Source of the DNA: Gammaproteobacteria bacterium
GTDB lineage: Bacteria; Pseudomonadota; Gammaproteobacteria; Pseudomonadales; Pseudohongiellaceae
NCBI GenBank assembly: GCA_026710425.1
Contig: JAPORB010000011.1
Location: 1 to 48,601 of the forward strand
Reading direction: 5' to 3'
Length of the DNA stretch: 48,601 bases
Positions 39,833 through 48,601 of this stretch are shown here, one piece after another (position 1 is the stretch's first letter; the number at the start of each line of letters is the position of its first letter). Both the position numbers and the translations under genes were made by a program. The notes under the pieces are model-generated. The model made no database searches. It was not told where the DNA came from and saw only the letters and a program-made list of their open reading frames with translations.

Positions 39833-39894
39833 GTCCAGTGGGCAGTCGGAAACAATTCTGGTCGTCCAGTGGGCAGTCGGAAACATTTCTGGTC
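39833..39894. repeat. Tandem 31-base direct repeat
   Basis: Two adjoining copies, 39833-39863 and 39864-39894, each start GTCCAGTGGGCAGTCGG and end TTCTGGTC. They differ at one base near the end (CAATT versus CATTT). They lie between the zigA start and the Zur box, in what would be the zigA leader. Only two copies exist, without spacers. A recent slippage duplication is the simplest reading. Confidence 0.85.
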
Positions 39895-40061
39895 GACAGG
39901 AACCGATGAAGAGGTAAGTTACAGGTTCTAACTTTTGAGAAACCTCTCGGTTACCAGACAGTTTGACATTCATAGTTGTGACCCATCAGCCTTTGAGAGA
40001 ACTCTGCAGACAGGTGGAGGCTTCTTAGGGTTTCAGTTACCATTGCAGACAGAACATCTTA

Positions 40062-40076
40062 TGTTATAACATAACA
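40062..40076. promoter_or_regulatory. Zur box overlapping possible divergent promoters
   Basis: TGTTATAACATAACA is a perfect TGTTAT-N3-ATAACA palindrome matching the E. coli Zur consensus at all 12 arm bases. On the minus strand TTGACG (40097-40092) with an 18-base spacer leads to TATGTT, pointing to zigA; on the plus strand TTGCAG (40043-40048) with 16 bases leads to TATAAC (40065-40070). Zur with zinc would cover both -10 regions. Binding is predicted, not shown. Confidence 0.72.
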
Positions 40077-40180
40077 TGGAAAAATTTTCCCGTCAACGGC
40101 CGCTGACTGGTGGATGCCACAGGGCATGAATAGCAGCTACAGCAGTGGTTCAAGTATCGACAGGAATTATCAGTTGGGTG

Positions 40181-40324
40181 ATGGCTGTCTCGCTTAACAA
40201 TGATGGAGAGGGCACTGGACAATTCACACCGAAAGTGCTTGAGTTTCCGTTGATAATGGCCGGAGAAATCGCCCTATTCGAAATCAGATGCCCGGGCACT
40301 GGGCAACTCAAAGGTAAATACTGA
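40181..40324 (+). CDS. Possible small protein of 47 residues
   Basis: ATG at 40181 opens a 47-codon frame, starting MAVSLNNDGEGTGQFTPKVL and ending CPGTGQLKGKY, between the Zur box and the FAH-like gene. GGGTG directly before the ATG is a poor ribosome binding site. It contains two similar GTGQ-F/L segments. It would be the first frame after the Zur-overlapped plus-strand promoter. It may be a small zinc-responsive protein or a gene fragment. Confidence 0.3.
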   Translation: MAVSLNNDGEGTGQFTPKVLEFPLIMAGEIALFEIRCPGTGQLKGKY

Positions 40325-40429
40325 CTTGGGCTGAGAAGCCCGGACAATCGGTCGAAATGAACACCACACACATTCACATGGTATGACTAATAAGACAATA
40401 CTACCCATCTCACCACAGGAGGTATGATA

Positions 40430-42208
40430 ATGAGACTCAAAACCACACTGAAACCAAGCTTTCGAGAAATTCGATTAGTTTTTACTTTGCTAGCAACTTC
40501 GCTATTTGCAGCCAATCTCACCTTGGCTGCTGAGGCTGACGAAGATGATGGGGTAACTCGTTATGTTCGCTTCACAGATGCTACCGGTACCCATAACGGC
40601 ATCCTTGAAGGTCAGTCAATTCGTGTATTGGATGGCGACCCGATTTTTGATGACGAGGTCAATTCGACAGATCGTACTGTTTCGCTTGACAACGTGGAAC
40701 TGGAAATTCCGATCAATCCCGACAGAGTGCCGCATGTTCTAGGAGTTGCCGGAAATTCCAATAATCCAGACGGCAATCCGATCGAAGTGGAGCATCCAAG
40801 CTGGTTCGGCAAGGCGACCACCTCACTTGCCAAAAATGGAGCACAGGTAGAGGTACCTTTTGGAGCTACCAACTTCAATTTCGAGGGTGAACTGGCATTG
40901 ATTATTGGTCGCGAAGGTCGACATATTGCTGAGTCCGAAGCGATGGATTACCTGTTTGGCGTGGCTGTCGGTAATGACTGGAGCGAAAATGACTGGTGCG
41001 GCGAAAGACGAGGCATTGAAGAACCCAGTCATGTCTTTTGTAAAGCAGGGGATACCTTTGCCACTCTGGGCGACCAGGTAGTCACCGGTCTGGACCTGAG
41101 TGATCTGGAATTGACAGTCCATCTAAACGGAATGCTGGCGGCACAGGGAACGACCGCTGATTTTCGCAATGATCCAGCAGCCCTTATCAGCAAGTTGAGC
41201 CACTACATCACTCTCAAGCGCGGCGATATAATTTATACTGGAACTGTTGCACCTCCCCAACTTCCTGGAACGCGTCGCCAACTTTGGCAAGACGATATCC
41301 TTGAGGTTGAAATTGAAGGCATTGGCAAAGTAAGCAATCAACTGGCTCGCGTTACTCGAAACACAATGTCGGGTCCAGAAATTTCGGCTGCCAATGGCAG
41401 TTATGTGCGCTTCAGTCATGCAGAAGGGCATTCGTTTGGTTTGCTTGAAGGTAATGAGGTACAGGAACTGGATGGTGATCCGATTGGCAATTCTGTAGAT
41501 TTTACCGGTCGTACTTTCGATCTGGGAGAAGTTGAATTGTCCATTCCCGTAGATGTGGAGAAGCCAGGTCGAAAGATTCTGGCAGCGGCGGCAAATTATC
41601 ATCCCACTGATGCGCCGCCTCGCCAGGTGCCGCATCCAAGGTACTTTTTAAAGCATTCTTCTGGCCTGAGTGGTGATGGTGATAATGTGGAACGCCCACC
41701 CGAAGTTGAATTATTCATCCCGGAAGGTGAATTGGTACTAATTATTGGCCGTGAAGGCCGCCATATTCCAACCGATCAGGCTCATGAGTATATCTTCGGG
41801 GTTGCCGCTGGCAATGATTGGTCGGAACTGGCATGGATCACGGCAGGACCTGGAACGAGACCACTCAAGCTGGTTGGCAAAGCAACTGACACCTGGTCAG
41901 GTCTTGGCAGTACAATTGTCAGAGGAATGGATTTCAGTGATATTGAGATTACAACGCAAGTTAACGGTGAACTGCTCTCTCAAGGGCAGACTTCTACGAT
42001 GATCAATAATCCGGCACGACTGGTAAGTTATCTTTCTCGTTACATGACACTAAAGCCGGGTGACATGATTTACACTGGTGCCATCTCGCCATTACCCGGT
42101 ATGCGGCAAAATCTTGATGTCGGTGATGTTGTCGAGGTTACAGTTGAGGGCCTTGGTTCTTTTGAGCAGGAAGTCATCACCATGCCAGATTGGCCTTATG
42201 GCAGTTGA
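40430..42208 (+). CDS. Exported protein with two fumarylacetoacetate hydrolase domains
   Basis: The 592-residue protein starts at the ATG seven bases after AGGAGG; the ATG at 40424 is too close to it. A signal peptide (LVFTLLATSLFAANLTLAAE) is followed by two related FAH domains. The first (about 40-305) has EGELALIIGREGRHI and GVAVGNDWSEND; the second (about 325-590) has EGELVLIIGREGRHI and GVAAGNDWSELAW. Both keep the metal-binding Glu pair and Asp of the family, and both have GDIIYTG or GDMIYTG. FAH enzymes hydrolyse or decarboxylate acyl-pyruvates, normally as cytoplasmic single domains. A periplasmic double-domain form is unusual. Substrate unknown. Confidence 0.9.
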   Translation: MRLKTTLKPSFREIRLVFTLLATSLFAANLTLAAEADEDDGVTRYVRFTDATGTHNGILEGQSIRVLDGDPIFDDEVNSTDRTVSLDNVELEIPINPDRVPHVLGVAGNSNNPDGNPIEVEHPSWFGKATTSLAKNGAQVEVPFGATNFNFEGELALIIGREGRHIAESEAMDYLFGVAVGNDWSENDWCGERRGIEEPSHVFCKAGDTFATLGDQVVTGLDLSDLELTVHLNGMLAAQGTTADFRNDPAALISKLSHYITLKRGDIIYTGTVAPPQLPGTRRQLWQDDILEVEIEGIGKVSNQLARVTRNTMSGPEISAANGSYVRFSHAEGHSFGLLEGNEVQELDGDPIGNSVDFTGRTFDLGEVELSIPVDVEKPGRKILAAAANYHPTDAPPRQVPHPRYFLKHSSGLSGDGDNVERPPEVELFIPEGELVLIIGREGRHIPTDQAHEYIFGVAAGNDWSELAWITAGPGTRPLKLVGKATDTWSGLGSTIVRGMDFSDIEITTQVNGELLSQGQTSTMINNPARLVSYLSRYMTLKPGDMIYTGAISPLPGMRQNLDVGDVVEVTVEGLGSFEQEVITMPDWPYGS

Positions 42209-42227
42209 GCCTTCTTTGACTGAAATT

Positions 42228-42271
42228 TGCCCGGCCCTTTAGACAGGGATACTCCTTAACGGGGCCGGGCA
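42228..42271. terminator. Strong hairpin downstream of the FAH-like gene
   Basis: TGCCCGGCCC (42228-42237) and GGGCCGGGCA (42262-42271) are perfect 10-base complements around a 24-base loop, 20 bases after the stop codon. The G+C-rich stem would be very stable. No T-run follows in either direction, so it may be an mRNA 3' end-protecting structure rather than a classical terminator. Confidence 0.6.
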
Positions 42272-42489
42272 TATCCTGACTTAATGCGATTGTCGGTATT
42301 ATGTTTAAATCCAGATCAGAAAAACTTAAGGCAGATTGATCTTTGTTCGATGATTCAATCCCGATGCACTGACATTTCACTATCCTGCTGAGATTCAGTA
42401 TTCTTTGCAACTCTCAGTACAATATACTAAACCTAGCTTATATGGATTTCCGGAGGATTGGTTTATGTATGGAAACCGAATCAGCTGAA

Positions 42490-42972
42490 TCAGGTATCTT
42501 TTGAATTCCTGGAAAGTAAAAACCCGAAAATCAGAAGCGGCCAAATGCCCAGATGAATCATCACATCGGCGGTATTGAACACATAATTCCAATGGGGAAT
42601 TTGCTGAATATCGATGAAATCAATTACACCCCCATGGATCAAGCGGTCAATGATATTGCTGGTACCACCACCAACTACAAATCCAAAACAGATATATTCA
42701 TAACGGCTTAGGTTGTTGGCCAGCAACAGATAGGCTGAGATACCAAATAATATTAGAATGCTGAACATGCCGAACAGCCAACCTGAACCCTGGGCTAGGC
42801 CAAATACACCACCATAATTTCGTATGTGAGTGAAGTGTATAAAACTATTGATTTCTACTGTAGTGCCGAGGACGATACTGTCGTTCACCCAAATTCCGAT
42901 ACCTTGTGACAACAGCAGTGCCGAAACGGCTGTGACAAAAAAGGCAATCATATTTAGTGTTTTGGAGTTCAA
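42490..42972 (-). CDS. lspA: Lipoprotein signal peptidase (signal peptidase II)
   Basis: The 160-residue product has four membrane helices and the LspA motifs: RNYGGVFGL after helix 1, GGGTSNIIDRLIHGGVIDFI and VFNTADVMIHLG. Asp118 and Asp136 correspond to the catalytic aspartate pair of the family. It cleaves the signal peptide of diacylglyceryl-modified prolipoproteins in the inner membrane. It is usually next to ileS; here it stands alone. The N-terminus is slightly divergent (LSQGIGIWV in place of the usual DQ-x-K stretch), so it could be a second copy. Confidence 0.88.
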   Translation of the reverse strand: MNSKTLNMIAFFVTAVSALLLSQGIGIWVNDSIVLGTTVEINSFIHFTHIRNYGGVFGLAQGSGWLFGMFSILILFGISAYLLLANNLSRYEYICFGFVVGGGTSNIIDRLIHGGVIDFIDIQQIPHWNYVFNTADVMIHLGIWPLLIFGFLLSRNSKDT

Positions 42973-43225
42973 GGGACAGTCAGCGATAATGATGGGTATT
43001 CACTGAGTATAGAGTCATTCAAGAGATTACTGGATAGATGAATATTGTTATTTTAATGTAATGTTTAATCTATATCTGGTTGCCTGCTGTAAAGCTTGAC
43101 CTATCTGAATAGCAATTGTGCCAATTCTCCCAGCAATAAAGATAGCAGTAATAGACACAGGACGGGCCTAGACGGCATATATGGCGGTGATTTTCCCCAG
43201 CCTTGATGTGTAGGGTAATCTGACA

Positions 43226-43855
43226 TCAGATCTGACCTGCAGCACGCAGAGAGTCAAAGTCCTGATCGGCATAGAGCCTGATGCTGAACTCTCCCGACTT
43301 ATGCATCTCAATAATGTTGTGTGCACAATTGTGCATATGAGGCGGCTTCCACAATTGATTCATGGGAAGCTGCTCAATTTTGGCCAGTATACTTTTGATA
43401 AGAGCACCATGGCTGATCACTCCAACCCGCTGGCCCAGAGAGCTGCCCGCGATTTCCTCTACGGTAGCCATGGCACGCCGCTGCAAATCATAGAATGTCT
43501 CTGCGCCTGGGACATTAAATAGATGGGGTTCATGCCAGAAATGGCGGAAGGAATCGGGATCTTCCTGTTCAATGTCCACGTATAACCGACCCTCCCATGT
43601 ACCCATCACAATCTCGCGTAGTGAATCCAGATAAATTATTGGTTTGGAGTGATGTACAAAGGCGTGCTCGGCTGTTTCGCGGGTACGACGGGAACTGCTG
43701 CAATACAGCTTGTCGAATGAGATTTGCCGCAACTTCTGGCCAAGAGTCTGCGCCTGCTCAATACCGAGCGCGGTGAGTTTGGATTCACTCTGACCCTGAA
43801 CCCGGCGTTCCTCATTCCAGTTAGTCTGTCCATGACGGATCAGGTGCATCTCCAT
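43226..43855 (-). CDS. Histidine phosphatase family protein
   Basis: The 209-residue protein begins MEMHLIRHGQTNWNEERRVQ, where the His of RHG is the phosphate acceptor. SSRRTRETAEH and VGVISHGALIK supply the remaining phosphate-pocket Arg and His. The fold is that of the phosphoglycerate-mutase/acid phosphatase branch; members act as phosphatases on small phosphates (for example the alpha-ribazole phosphatase type). Substrate cannot be assigned. It stands alone on the minus strand. Confidence 0.9.
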   Translation of the reverse strand: MEMHLIRHGQTNWNEERRVQGQSESKLTALGIEQAQTLGQKLRQISFDKLYCSSSRRTRETAEHAFVHHSKPIIYLDSLREIVMGTWEGRLYVDIEQEDPDSFRHFWHEPHLFNVPGAETFYDLQRRAMATVEEIAGSSLGQRVGVISHGALIKSILAKIEQLPMNQLWKPPHMHNCAHNIIEMHKSGEFSIRLYADQDFDSLRAAGQI

Positions 43856-44687
43856 GTTCTGTCCTTAACTTGCGTTCGCTCGACTTTGTCCAACCAGCTT
43901 TGTATTGCTGGTTACTTCAGCAGTCTCTCTGTGTGATGAAAATTCATACTTTTATGGCTAATTGTCATTTATTACAATCTGTAATTTGAATAACATTTGT
44001 TGCAGTTTGTCTATAAATGTCGAATTCATGCAGCGGTAAAATCGATTTGCGGTTGGTTTATTTTCATTATCAGCTGTTCTGCCGAGTGCAATGACTCCCA
44101 AAAGGTCTCGTTTACTAGAGCAAGTGGATATGAGATCGTCATACATAGTTCTCCACTTTAATACCAATGGAAATTTACTCATTATGTTTTTGCAGTACAT
44201 CATTAATACGAAAAGAAACTTGGCCAAGTTTTTCATAAATTAAAAAGGAGATAGAGTGAGCAATGAACAAATTTGGCAACTTAATTCTGACATGCGATAG
44301 AGTTTGAAGCATTCTGGAAAATGAATTTTCGAATAAAAGATGGTGATATATGAAGGAGTAAACGGACTCTATTCATGAATATCAAAATGCAATGAGTATT
44401 ACCGTAAAGCTGCTAATTTGCATACCTTACGATTTCAAAAAATAGGAGAGAGAACCCTAATGATAACCACTCCAGTTCAATAATTCCGATTTGCAATACC
44501 ATCTATAACCATTTTTTTATAAATACATCCGATAAGGCCTTATAGCTTTGTCTGTAATTCGCTTGTTTCCTTTATTGTTTCCGTGTCCAGTGAGTCAAAT
44601 TTACTCTAATCTTGATCCTTATGTCTCACAATTCAAAAAATGGACTGTTCATGGCAAGACCTTGTACAATCATGCTCAGTTCATTAC
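43856..44687. other. AT-rich stretch between histidine phosphatase and glpK
   Basis: About 830 AT-rich bases without a supported gene. A 92-codon minus-strand frame (43958-44236) lacks a ribosome binding site. On the plus strand AAGGAG (44245-44250) precedes a GTG at 44256 that opens only 14 codons (MSNEQIWQLNSDMR). The continuation in other frames suggests a broken small gene, but I cannot name it. Confidence 0.45.
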
Positions 44688-46175
44688 TCAGTTCATTACA
44701 CGTGTGCGCTCGACAGCATCCAGCCAGCCCCGGTATTGACGGTCACGCCAGCTGTCATCCTGATGCGTTGAAAAGGCACTCTCTAGTTGCCATTTGTCTG
44801 CTATTTCATCAAGTGAACTGAACAGTCCTTGCTGCAATCCAGCCATGAAAGCTGCACCCAGCGCAGTTGTTTCGATAATTTGCGGTCGATGTACTTCCAC
44901 TTTCAACAGATCTGCCAGCCTCTGCAGCAGGTAGTTGTTGCGTACCATACCGCCATCAACCCGTAGTGTCTGCAGACTCACACCATCAGCCGCAATGGCT
45001 TCCACCAGGTCACGGGTCTGATAGCACACAGACATAAGTCCGGCACAAACGATCTCATTTATGCCGGTATCCCTGGTCATGCCAAACAGAGCACCGCGGG
45101 CCTCGGGATCCCAATAAGGTGCACCAAGACCTGTGAATGCCGGCACGAGATACACACTAAGATCATTGCTGGTCTGCTCGGCCAGGACTTCAGATTCACT
45201 TGCATCATCAATCAGCCGGATGCCGTCACGAATCCATTGCATGGTAGCACCTGCCATGAAAATACTGCCTTCGATGGCATAGCAAGCTTGGCCTTGCAGA
45301 CGATAGGCTACGGTGCTCAGAAGTCTGTTTTGTGATTGGAGTACTCGCTCGCCGGTATTCATAAGCAGAAAACAACCGGTGCCATAGGTGCTTTTGGCCA
45401 TGCCCGCCTTGAAACAGCCCTGACCAACCGCTGCTGCCTGTTGGTCGCCAATCATACCGGTGACCGGAATGGCTGAGCCAAGTATAGCTTTGTCGGTAAC
45501 GCCATAGTTGGCAGCACTGTCCTTGACCTCGGGTAGCACTGATTCTGGAATTTCGAATAGCTCCAGCATCTGCCTATCCCACTGCTGTTCTCGAATATTG
45601 AACAATAGGGTACGGGAAGCATTAGTGGCATCCGTGGCATGACTTTCTCCTCCGGTCAGTCGCCACAGTAGATAGCAATCTACCGTGCCAAAAGCCAGTT
45701 CACCGCGCTCAGCCCTCTCTCTGGCACCAGGAACCTCATTCAGTATCCAGCGCAGTTTGGTGGCAGAAAAATAGGAATCCAGCAACAGTCCAGTGCGGTC
45801 CTGAATTTTTGCCACAAGAGTGGCATCATCACTCAGTTCACTGCACCACTTACTGGTACGGCGATCCTGCCACACTATGGCACGGTAAATGGCCTCACCC
45901 GTATGACGGTCCCAGACCAGGGTGGTTTCCCGCTGGTTGGTAACGCCAATGCAGGCAATGTCTGAGGCATAGAGAGCGGCTGATGTCAGTGCTTTGCGGC
46001 AACTGGCAAGGGTAGATTCCCAAATTTCATTAGGATCGTGTTCCACCCAGCCATTGGCCGGGAAATGCTGAGTGAATTCCTTTTGCCCGACCGCCAGTTG
46101 ATTACCTGATGCATCGAAAATCAGGGCGCGACTGCTGGTTGTGCCTTGGTCAATAGCGAGTATGTGATCTGCCAT
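44688..46175 (-). CDS. glpK: Glycerol kinase
   Basis: The 495-residue product starts [20 protein letters not shown] and shows both FGGY-family signatures: IVWQDRRT near 92-99 and the C-terminal [19 protein letters not shown]. The [11 protein letters not shown] segment also fits GlpK. It phosphorylates glycerol to glycerol-3-phosphate in the cytoplasm with ATP. AAGGAG lies before the ATG. The length is close to E. coli GlpK (502). Its natural partner glpD, immediately divergent, is a pseudogene, so its product may go to lipid synthesis or another dehydrogenase. Confidence 0.95.
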   Translation of the reverse strand: MADHILAIDQGTTSSRALIFDASGNQLAVGQKEFTQHFPANGWVEHDPNEIWESTLASCRKALTSAALYASDIACIGVTNQRETTLVWDRHTGEAIYRAIVWQDRRTSKWCSELSDDATLVAKIQDRTGLLLDSYFSATKLRWILNEVPGARERAERGELAFGTVDCYLLWRLTGGESHATDATNASRTLLFNIREQQWDRQMLELFEIPESVLPEVKDSAANYGVTDKAILGSAIPVTGMIGDQQAAAVGQGCFKAGMAKSTYGTGCFLLMNTGERVLQSQNRLLSTVAYRLQGQACYAIEGSIFMAGATMQWIRDGIRLIDDASESEVLAEQTSNDLSVYLVPAFTGLGAPYWDPEARGALFGMTRDTGINEIVCAGLMSVCYQTRDLVEAIAADGVSLQTLRVDGGMVRNNYLLQRLADLLKVEVHRPQIIETTALGAAFMAGLQQGLFSSLDEIADKWQLESAFSTHQDDSWRDRQYRGWLDAVERTRVMN

Positions 46176-46425
46176 CGGTATTTCTCCTTGATCGCGCAGA
46201 ACTTTTGAGTCCTTACTGCGACCGATGTCGACTGTTCCTCAGCTCAAGTCACATTTCCATGCCAACGGAATGCATGCATAAAGTTCGGTCAGGCAAGACA
46301 GGAAGAGTAAACAGTTTATACTAACTCCGCGTATGTCTTCCATCATTTCCTGTTTGGACGGGAATCGCTCGGACGGTGATTAAGTGGCTCCAAAAGATAC
46401 ACAACTGAGCCGGTTACCAGAGACA

Positions 46426-47004
46426 ATGAAATCAAAAGGTTTCGATCATAACCTACTGGTCACCAGCGGCGGTATCAATGGTGCTGTAATAGCCACCGAT
46501 GCAGCTGGACGTGGTTTGGATATGCTGTTGTGATTTGGCCAGTGCCACTTCGTCATGGAGTAGCAAGCTTATTCATGGTGGCCTGCGCCACCTTGAGCAG
46601 TTACGGTTTGGCTTGGTGCATAAGTCACTGCCGGAGTGTGATGTTCTTTCGACAGCGGCATACCACATTTCCAATCCATGCCTTTTCAGACACCACTGTA
46701 GCAAGATACCCGCAATTTGGTGGTATTGAGGCTGGGCTTGCTGTTGTATGACAACCTGACCAGGAGAAAAGATTACAAGGTATCTCGCAGTGTGCGCTAA
46801 GGAGCTATAAGACCACTCAAAAGCACTATTACCGAAGGTTTCGAATAATGGGATATACGAGTGGACAATTACCGATTGGTAATTGTCAATACTACGCAGG
46901 CGGCTTCACACTCGGCAGAGATTTTGAACCTCACAGAATGTACATCCCTCAGTCCTTTTGAACCTTCTACCCCAAAAAGAAGAGGGGTTGGCAGGTCACA
47001 TTAA
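46426..47004 (+). pseudogene. glpD: Decayed glycerol-3-phosphate dehydrogenase
   Basis: The ATG at 46426 opens MKSKGFDHNLLVTSGGINGA followed by VIATDAAGRGL, the FAD-binding GlpD N-terminus, and stops near 46533. The next frame has DLASATSSWSSKLIHGGLRH and LPECDVLSTAAYHISNP; a third holds RLGLLLYDNLTRRKDYK (about 46730-46790); a last one reads KSTITEGFE, a TAA, then VDNYRLVIVNTTQAASHS. All pieces are in GlpD order but in several frames. The sequence ends about residue 190 of a normal 500, so the C-terminal 60 percent is gone. It oxidised glycerol-3-phosphate at the membrane. It is divergent from glpK. Confidence 0.88.
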
Positions 47005-47059
47005 CTGATCATTAATAATAAACAGGCAACCAACAATATTGAGATCAAAAGTCTTAGTG

Positions 47060-48484
47060 CTATTTTGCAAGATTTAAGACTGTTTTGGTTGGCACCTGCT
47101 GTAACAGGCCAATCCCAAAACTTGCCATCAGTATGGACACCACCGCATTAAAGTAATTGAAGAAGGCATATGGTGCATAGTCCAGAACCGGGACACCCAA
47201 AGTGGCTGTATAAAATGCTCCGGCAGTGGTCCAGGGAATCAATGAAGTAGTTAGCGTTGAACCTTCCTCCACAGATCGGGACAATACGGCCCTGTCAAGT
47301 TGATTCGCATCGTATTTTTCACCGAACAGCTGGCAATTAAGAATGATGGTGATATAGGCCTCCCCCAATGCCATGTTACCAACCAGGCCGGAGACAATGG
47401 TGCATGCAATGAGGGTGCCCACGCGTTGTACGCGTGCAATCAGCCCAACTAGCAGGCTACGCAGAAAACCTGCGCCATGAAGTATGCCGCCAAGTGCCAG
47501 TGCCAGGATTGCCAGAAGCAGAGTCCAGCTCATGGAGTAGATACCGCCCCGCCCCAATAATTCATCAAGACTTTCCAGACCGGTCTGTGTGGGAGTATTA
47601 GCCCATAGGGCATTGAGAACCATCTGTGGTTCACTGCCTTGATAAAAGACAGCGATCAGCACCGCTACAACCACGCTCAGCGACATACTGGCTTCAGCTG
47701 CAATACGCCGCATGCTGAGTGTTGCCAGCACCACCAAGGGCAACAGGGTGATCAATGGCGACAGGTGATATATTCCGGCCAAGGCCTCACGAATGGCACC
47801 TATTTCCGCGATGGTCAATTCGCTATGACGGTAACTAAAGCCGATAGCAGTGAATAAAATCAGCACCAGCAGAAAACTGGGTACTGTTGTGAACAGCATG
47901 CTGTAAATATGGCGATAAAGATTAGTGCCTGCACTCATTGCAGCAAGGTTCGTTGTATCGGACACTGGTGACATCTTGTCGCCAAAGGTAGCTCCGCACA
48001 CTATCATGCCCGCCACCAAAGGTAGCGGTATTGCCATGGTCTCACCGAGACCGATGAAGACAACGCCAAGGGTTCCCACAGTTCCCCAGGATGTACCGGT
48101 AGCTATCGACATCAGGGCACAAAGGAGCATGCCCAACGATAGAAATAGTGTCGGCGTGAGCAAATCCAACCCAAAATACATTAGAGTGGCAATGGTGCCG
48201 GCGTGTAAGAAGCTGGCGATCACCATGCCTATAAGGATAAAAATATAGATTGCTGGCAAGGCACGACTGATCGCACCGCTCATTAACTCCCTTATGTCGC
48301 CGAAGCGATAGCCTAACCAGCTGGCATTAAAGGCAACCCACAGTAGAGACAGGAACATCAGACTGTGTAAACTAACAGAAAAAAAGAACAGACCTATCGC
48401 AATAATGGCAATTACGACGCCGAAACAAAGCGCGGCATGACCTGCGCCTGGAGCAGGGTGTTCCACAGAGTTGAGGGTTGTCAT
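47060..48484 (-). CDS. NhaC-family Na+/H+ antiporter
   Basis: The 474-residue protein has about eleven hydrophobic segments, with NhaC patterns such as ATGTSWGTVGTLGVV, CGATFGDKMSPVSDTTNLAA (residues near 155-175) and SGLVGNMALGEAYITIIL. The family exchanges protons for sodium or, in some members, malate or lysine. FGDKMSPVSDTT is the strongest signature. It ends 56 bases after the glpD remnant on the opposite strand. Confidence 0.9.
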   Translation of the reverse strand: MTTLNSVEHPAPGAGHAALCFGVVIAIIAIGLFFFSVSLHSLMFLSLLWVAFNASWLGYRFGDIRELMSGAISRALPAIYIFILIGMVIASFLHAGTIATLMYFGLDLLTPTLFLSLGMLLCALMSIATGTSWGTVGTLGVVFIGLGETMAIPLPLVAGMIVCGATFGDKMSPVSDTTNLAAMSAGTNLYRHIYSMLFTTVPSFLLVLILFTAIGFSYRHSELTIAEIGAIREALAGIYHLSPLITLLPLVVLATLSMRRIAAEASMSLSVVVAVLIAVFYQGSEPQMVLNALWANTPTQTGLESLDELLGRGGIYSMSWTLLLAILALALGGILHGAGFLRSLLVGLIARVQRVGTLIACTIVSGLVGNMALGEAYITIILNCQLFGEKYDANQLDRAVLSRSVEEGSTLTTSLIPWTTAGAFYTATLGVPVLDYAPYAFFNYFNAVVSILMASFGIGLLQQVPTKTVLNLAK

Positions 48485-48601
48485 GGGATAGGCATTGAAT
48501 AAACGCTATGAGAAAATCAGATGTTAGTTCCGGTTTGCATAACAATCTGGCAAGTATTCAGTAGATGTTTCATTTCATAATCGGATATTTTAATCTATTC
48601 T

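Larger units (their letters stand above)
39895..40429. other. Zur-controlled intergenic region
   Basis: This stretch between zigA and the FAH-like gene contains the Zur box, possible divergent promoters and a possible 47-codon gene. A near-repeat, GGGCACTGGACAATTCA at about 40207 and GGGCACTGGGCAACTCA at about 40295, with two differences, lies inside that small frame. Nothing else is recognised. Confidence 0.5.

Noticed and set aside
39833..39894. Possible CRISPR repeat
   Set aside because: Two copies directly adjoining without a spacer, and no cas genes nearby.
43958..44236. 92-codon minus-strand frame in the AT-rich gap
   Set aside because: No ribosome binding site, no homology I recognise, and AT-rich composition makes long frames cheap.

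Overview
The window is chromosomal DNA from a gammaproteobacterium. The evidence is an uninterrupted S10-spc-alpha ribosomal gene order from rpsJ to rplQ, with rpmJ between secY and rpsM and rpoA between rpsD and rplQ, a sigma70-type promoter in front of rpsJ, an E. coli-type Zur box, and Gram-negative envelope proteins (a TonB-dependent receptor, lipoprotein signal peptidase, periplasmic hydrolases). The genus cannot be read from the sequence.

Layout. 16-1088 (minus strand) is the wreck of a DUF4143-type AAA ATPase. It sits where many gammaproteobacteria carry the str operon (rpsL-rpsG-fusA-tuf). 1475-16325 is the ribosomal cluster: 28 intact genes, one strong promoter and one intrinsic terminator. 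L5, L15 and L30 carry C-terminal tails that the usual proteins lack. 16435-23323 is a plus-strand run of metabolic and envelope genes: a class V aminotransferase, an EamA exporter, an exported proline-iminopeptidase-like hydrolase, gamma-glutamyltransferase, an unknown protein, and a conserved DUF5671/small-protein pair. 23827-31817 holds a RimK-like ATP-grasp ligase, two exported beta-lactamase-fold serine hydrolases, a small winged-helix-like protein and a large TonB-dependent receptor. 32431-34178 is a dead NgoMIV-like type II restriction-modification system. 34570-37709 holds a frameshifted PQQ-type dehydrogenase and a DapA-family aldolase/lyase. 38489-40430 has a CobW/ZigA-type metal chaperone and a Zur box that overlaps possible divergent promoters. 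40430-48484 contains an exported double-FAH-domain protein, lspA, a histidine phosphatase, glpK, a decayed glpD and an NhaC-type antiporter.

How it works together. The first third is the core translation machine plus SecY and RNA polymerase alpha. The middle looks like peptide and small-molecule handling at the cell envelope: uptake receptor, periplasmic peptidases and transpeptidases, and an ATP-grasp ligase. The last part mixes glycerol, metal and lipoprotein functions.

The most striking feature is decay. Five separate loci (DUF4143 ATPase, C5 methyltransferase, NgoMIV-like endonuclease, PQQ dehydrogenase, glpD) are broken by stops, frameshifts or truncation, while all 28 ribosomal-cluster genes are open. 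From about 23 kb on, intergenic stretches of 300-850 bases are frequent. This suggests a lineage losing accessory functions. Single-read assembly error cannot be excluded for the loci with only one lesion.
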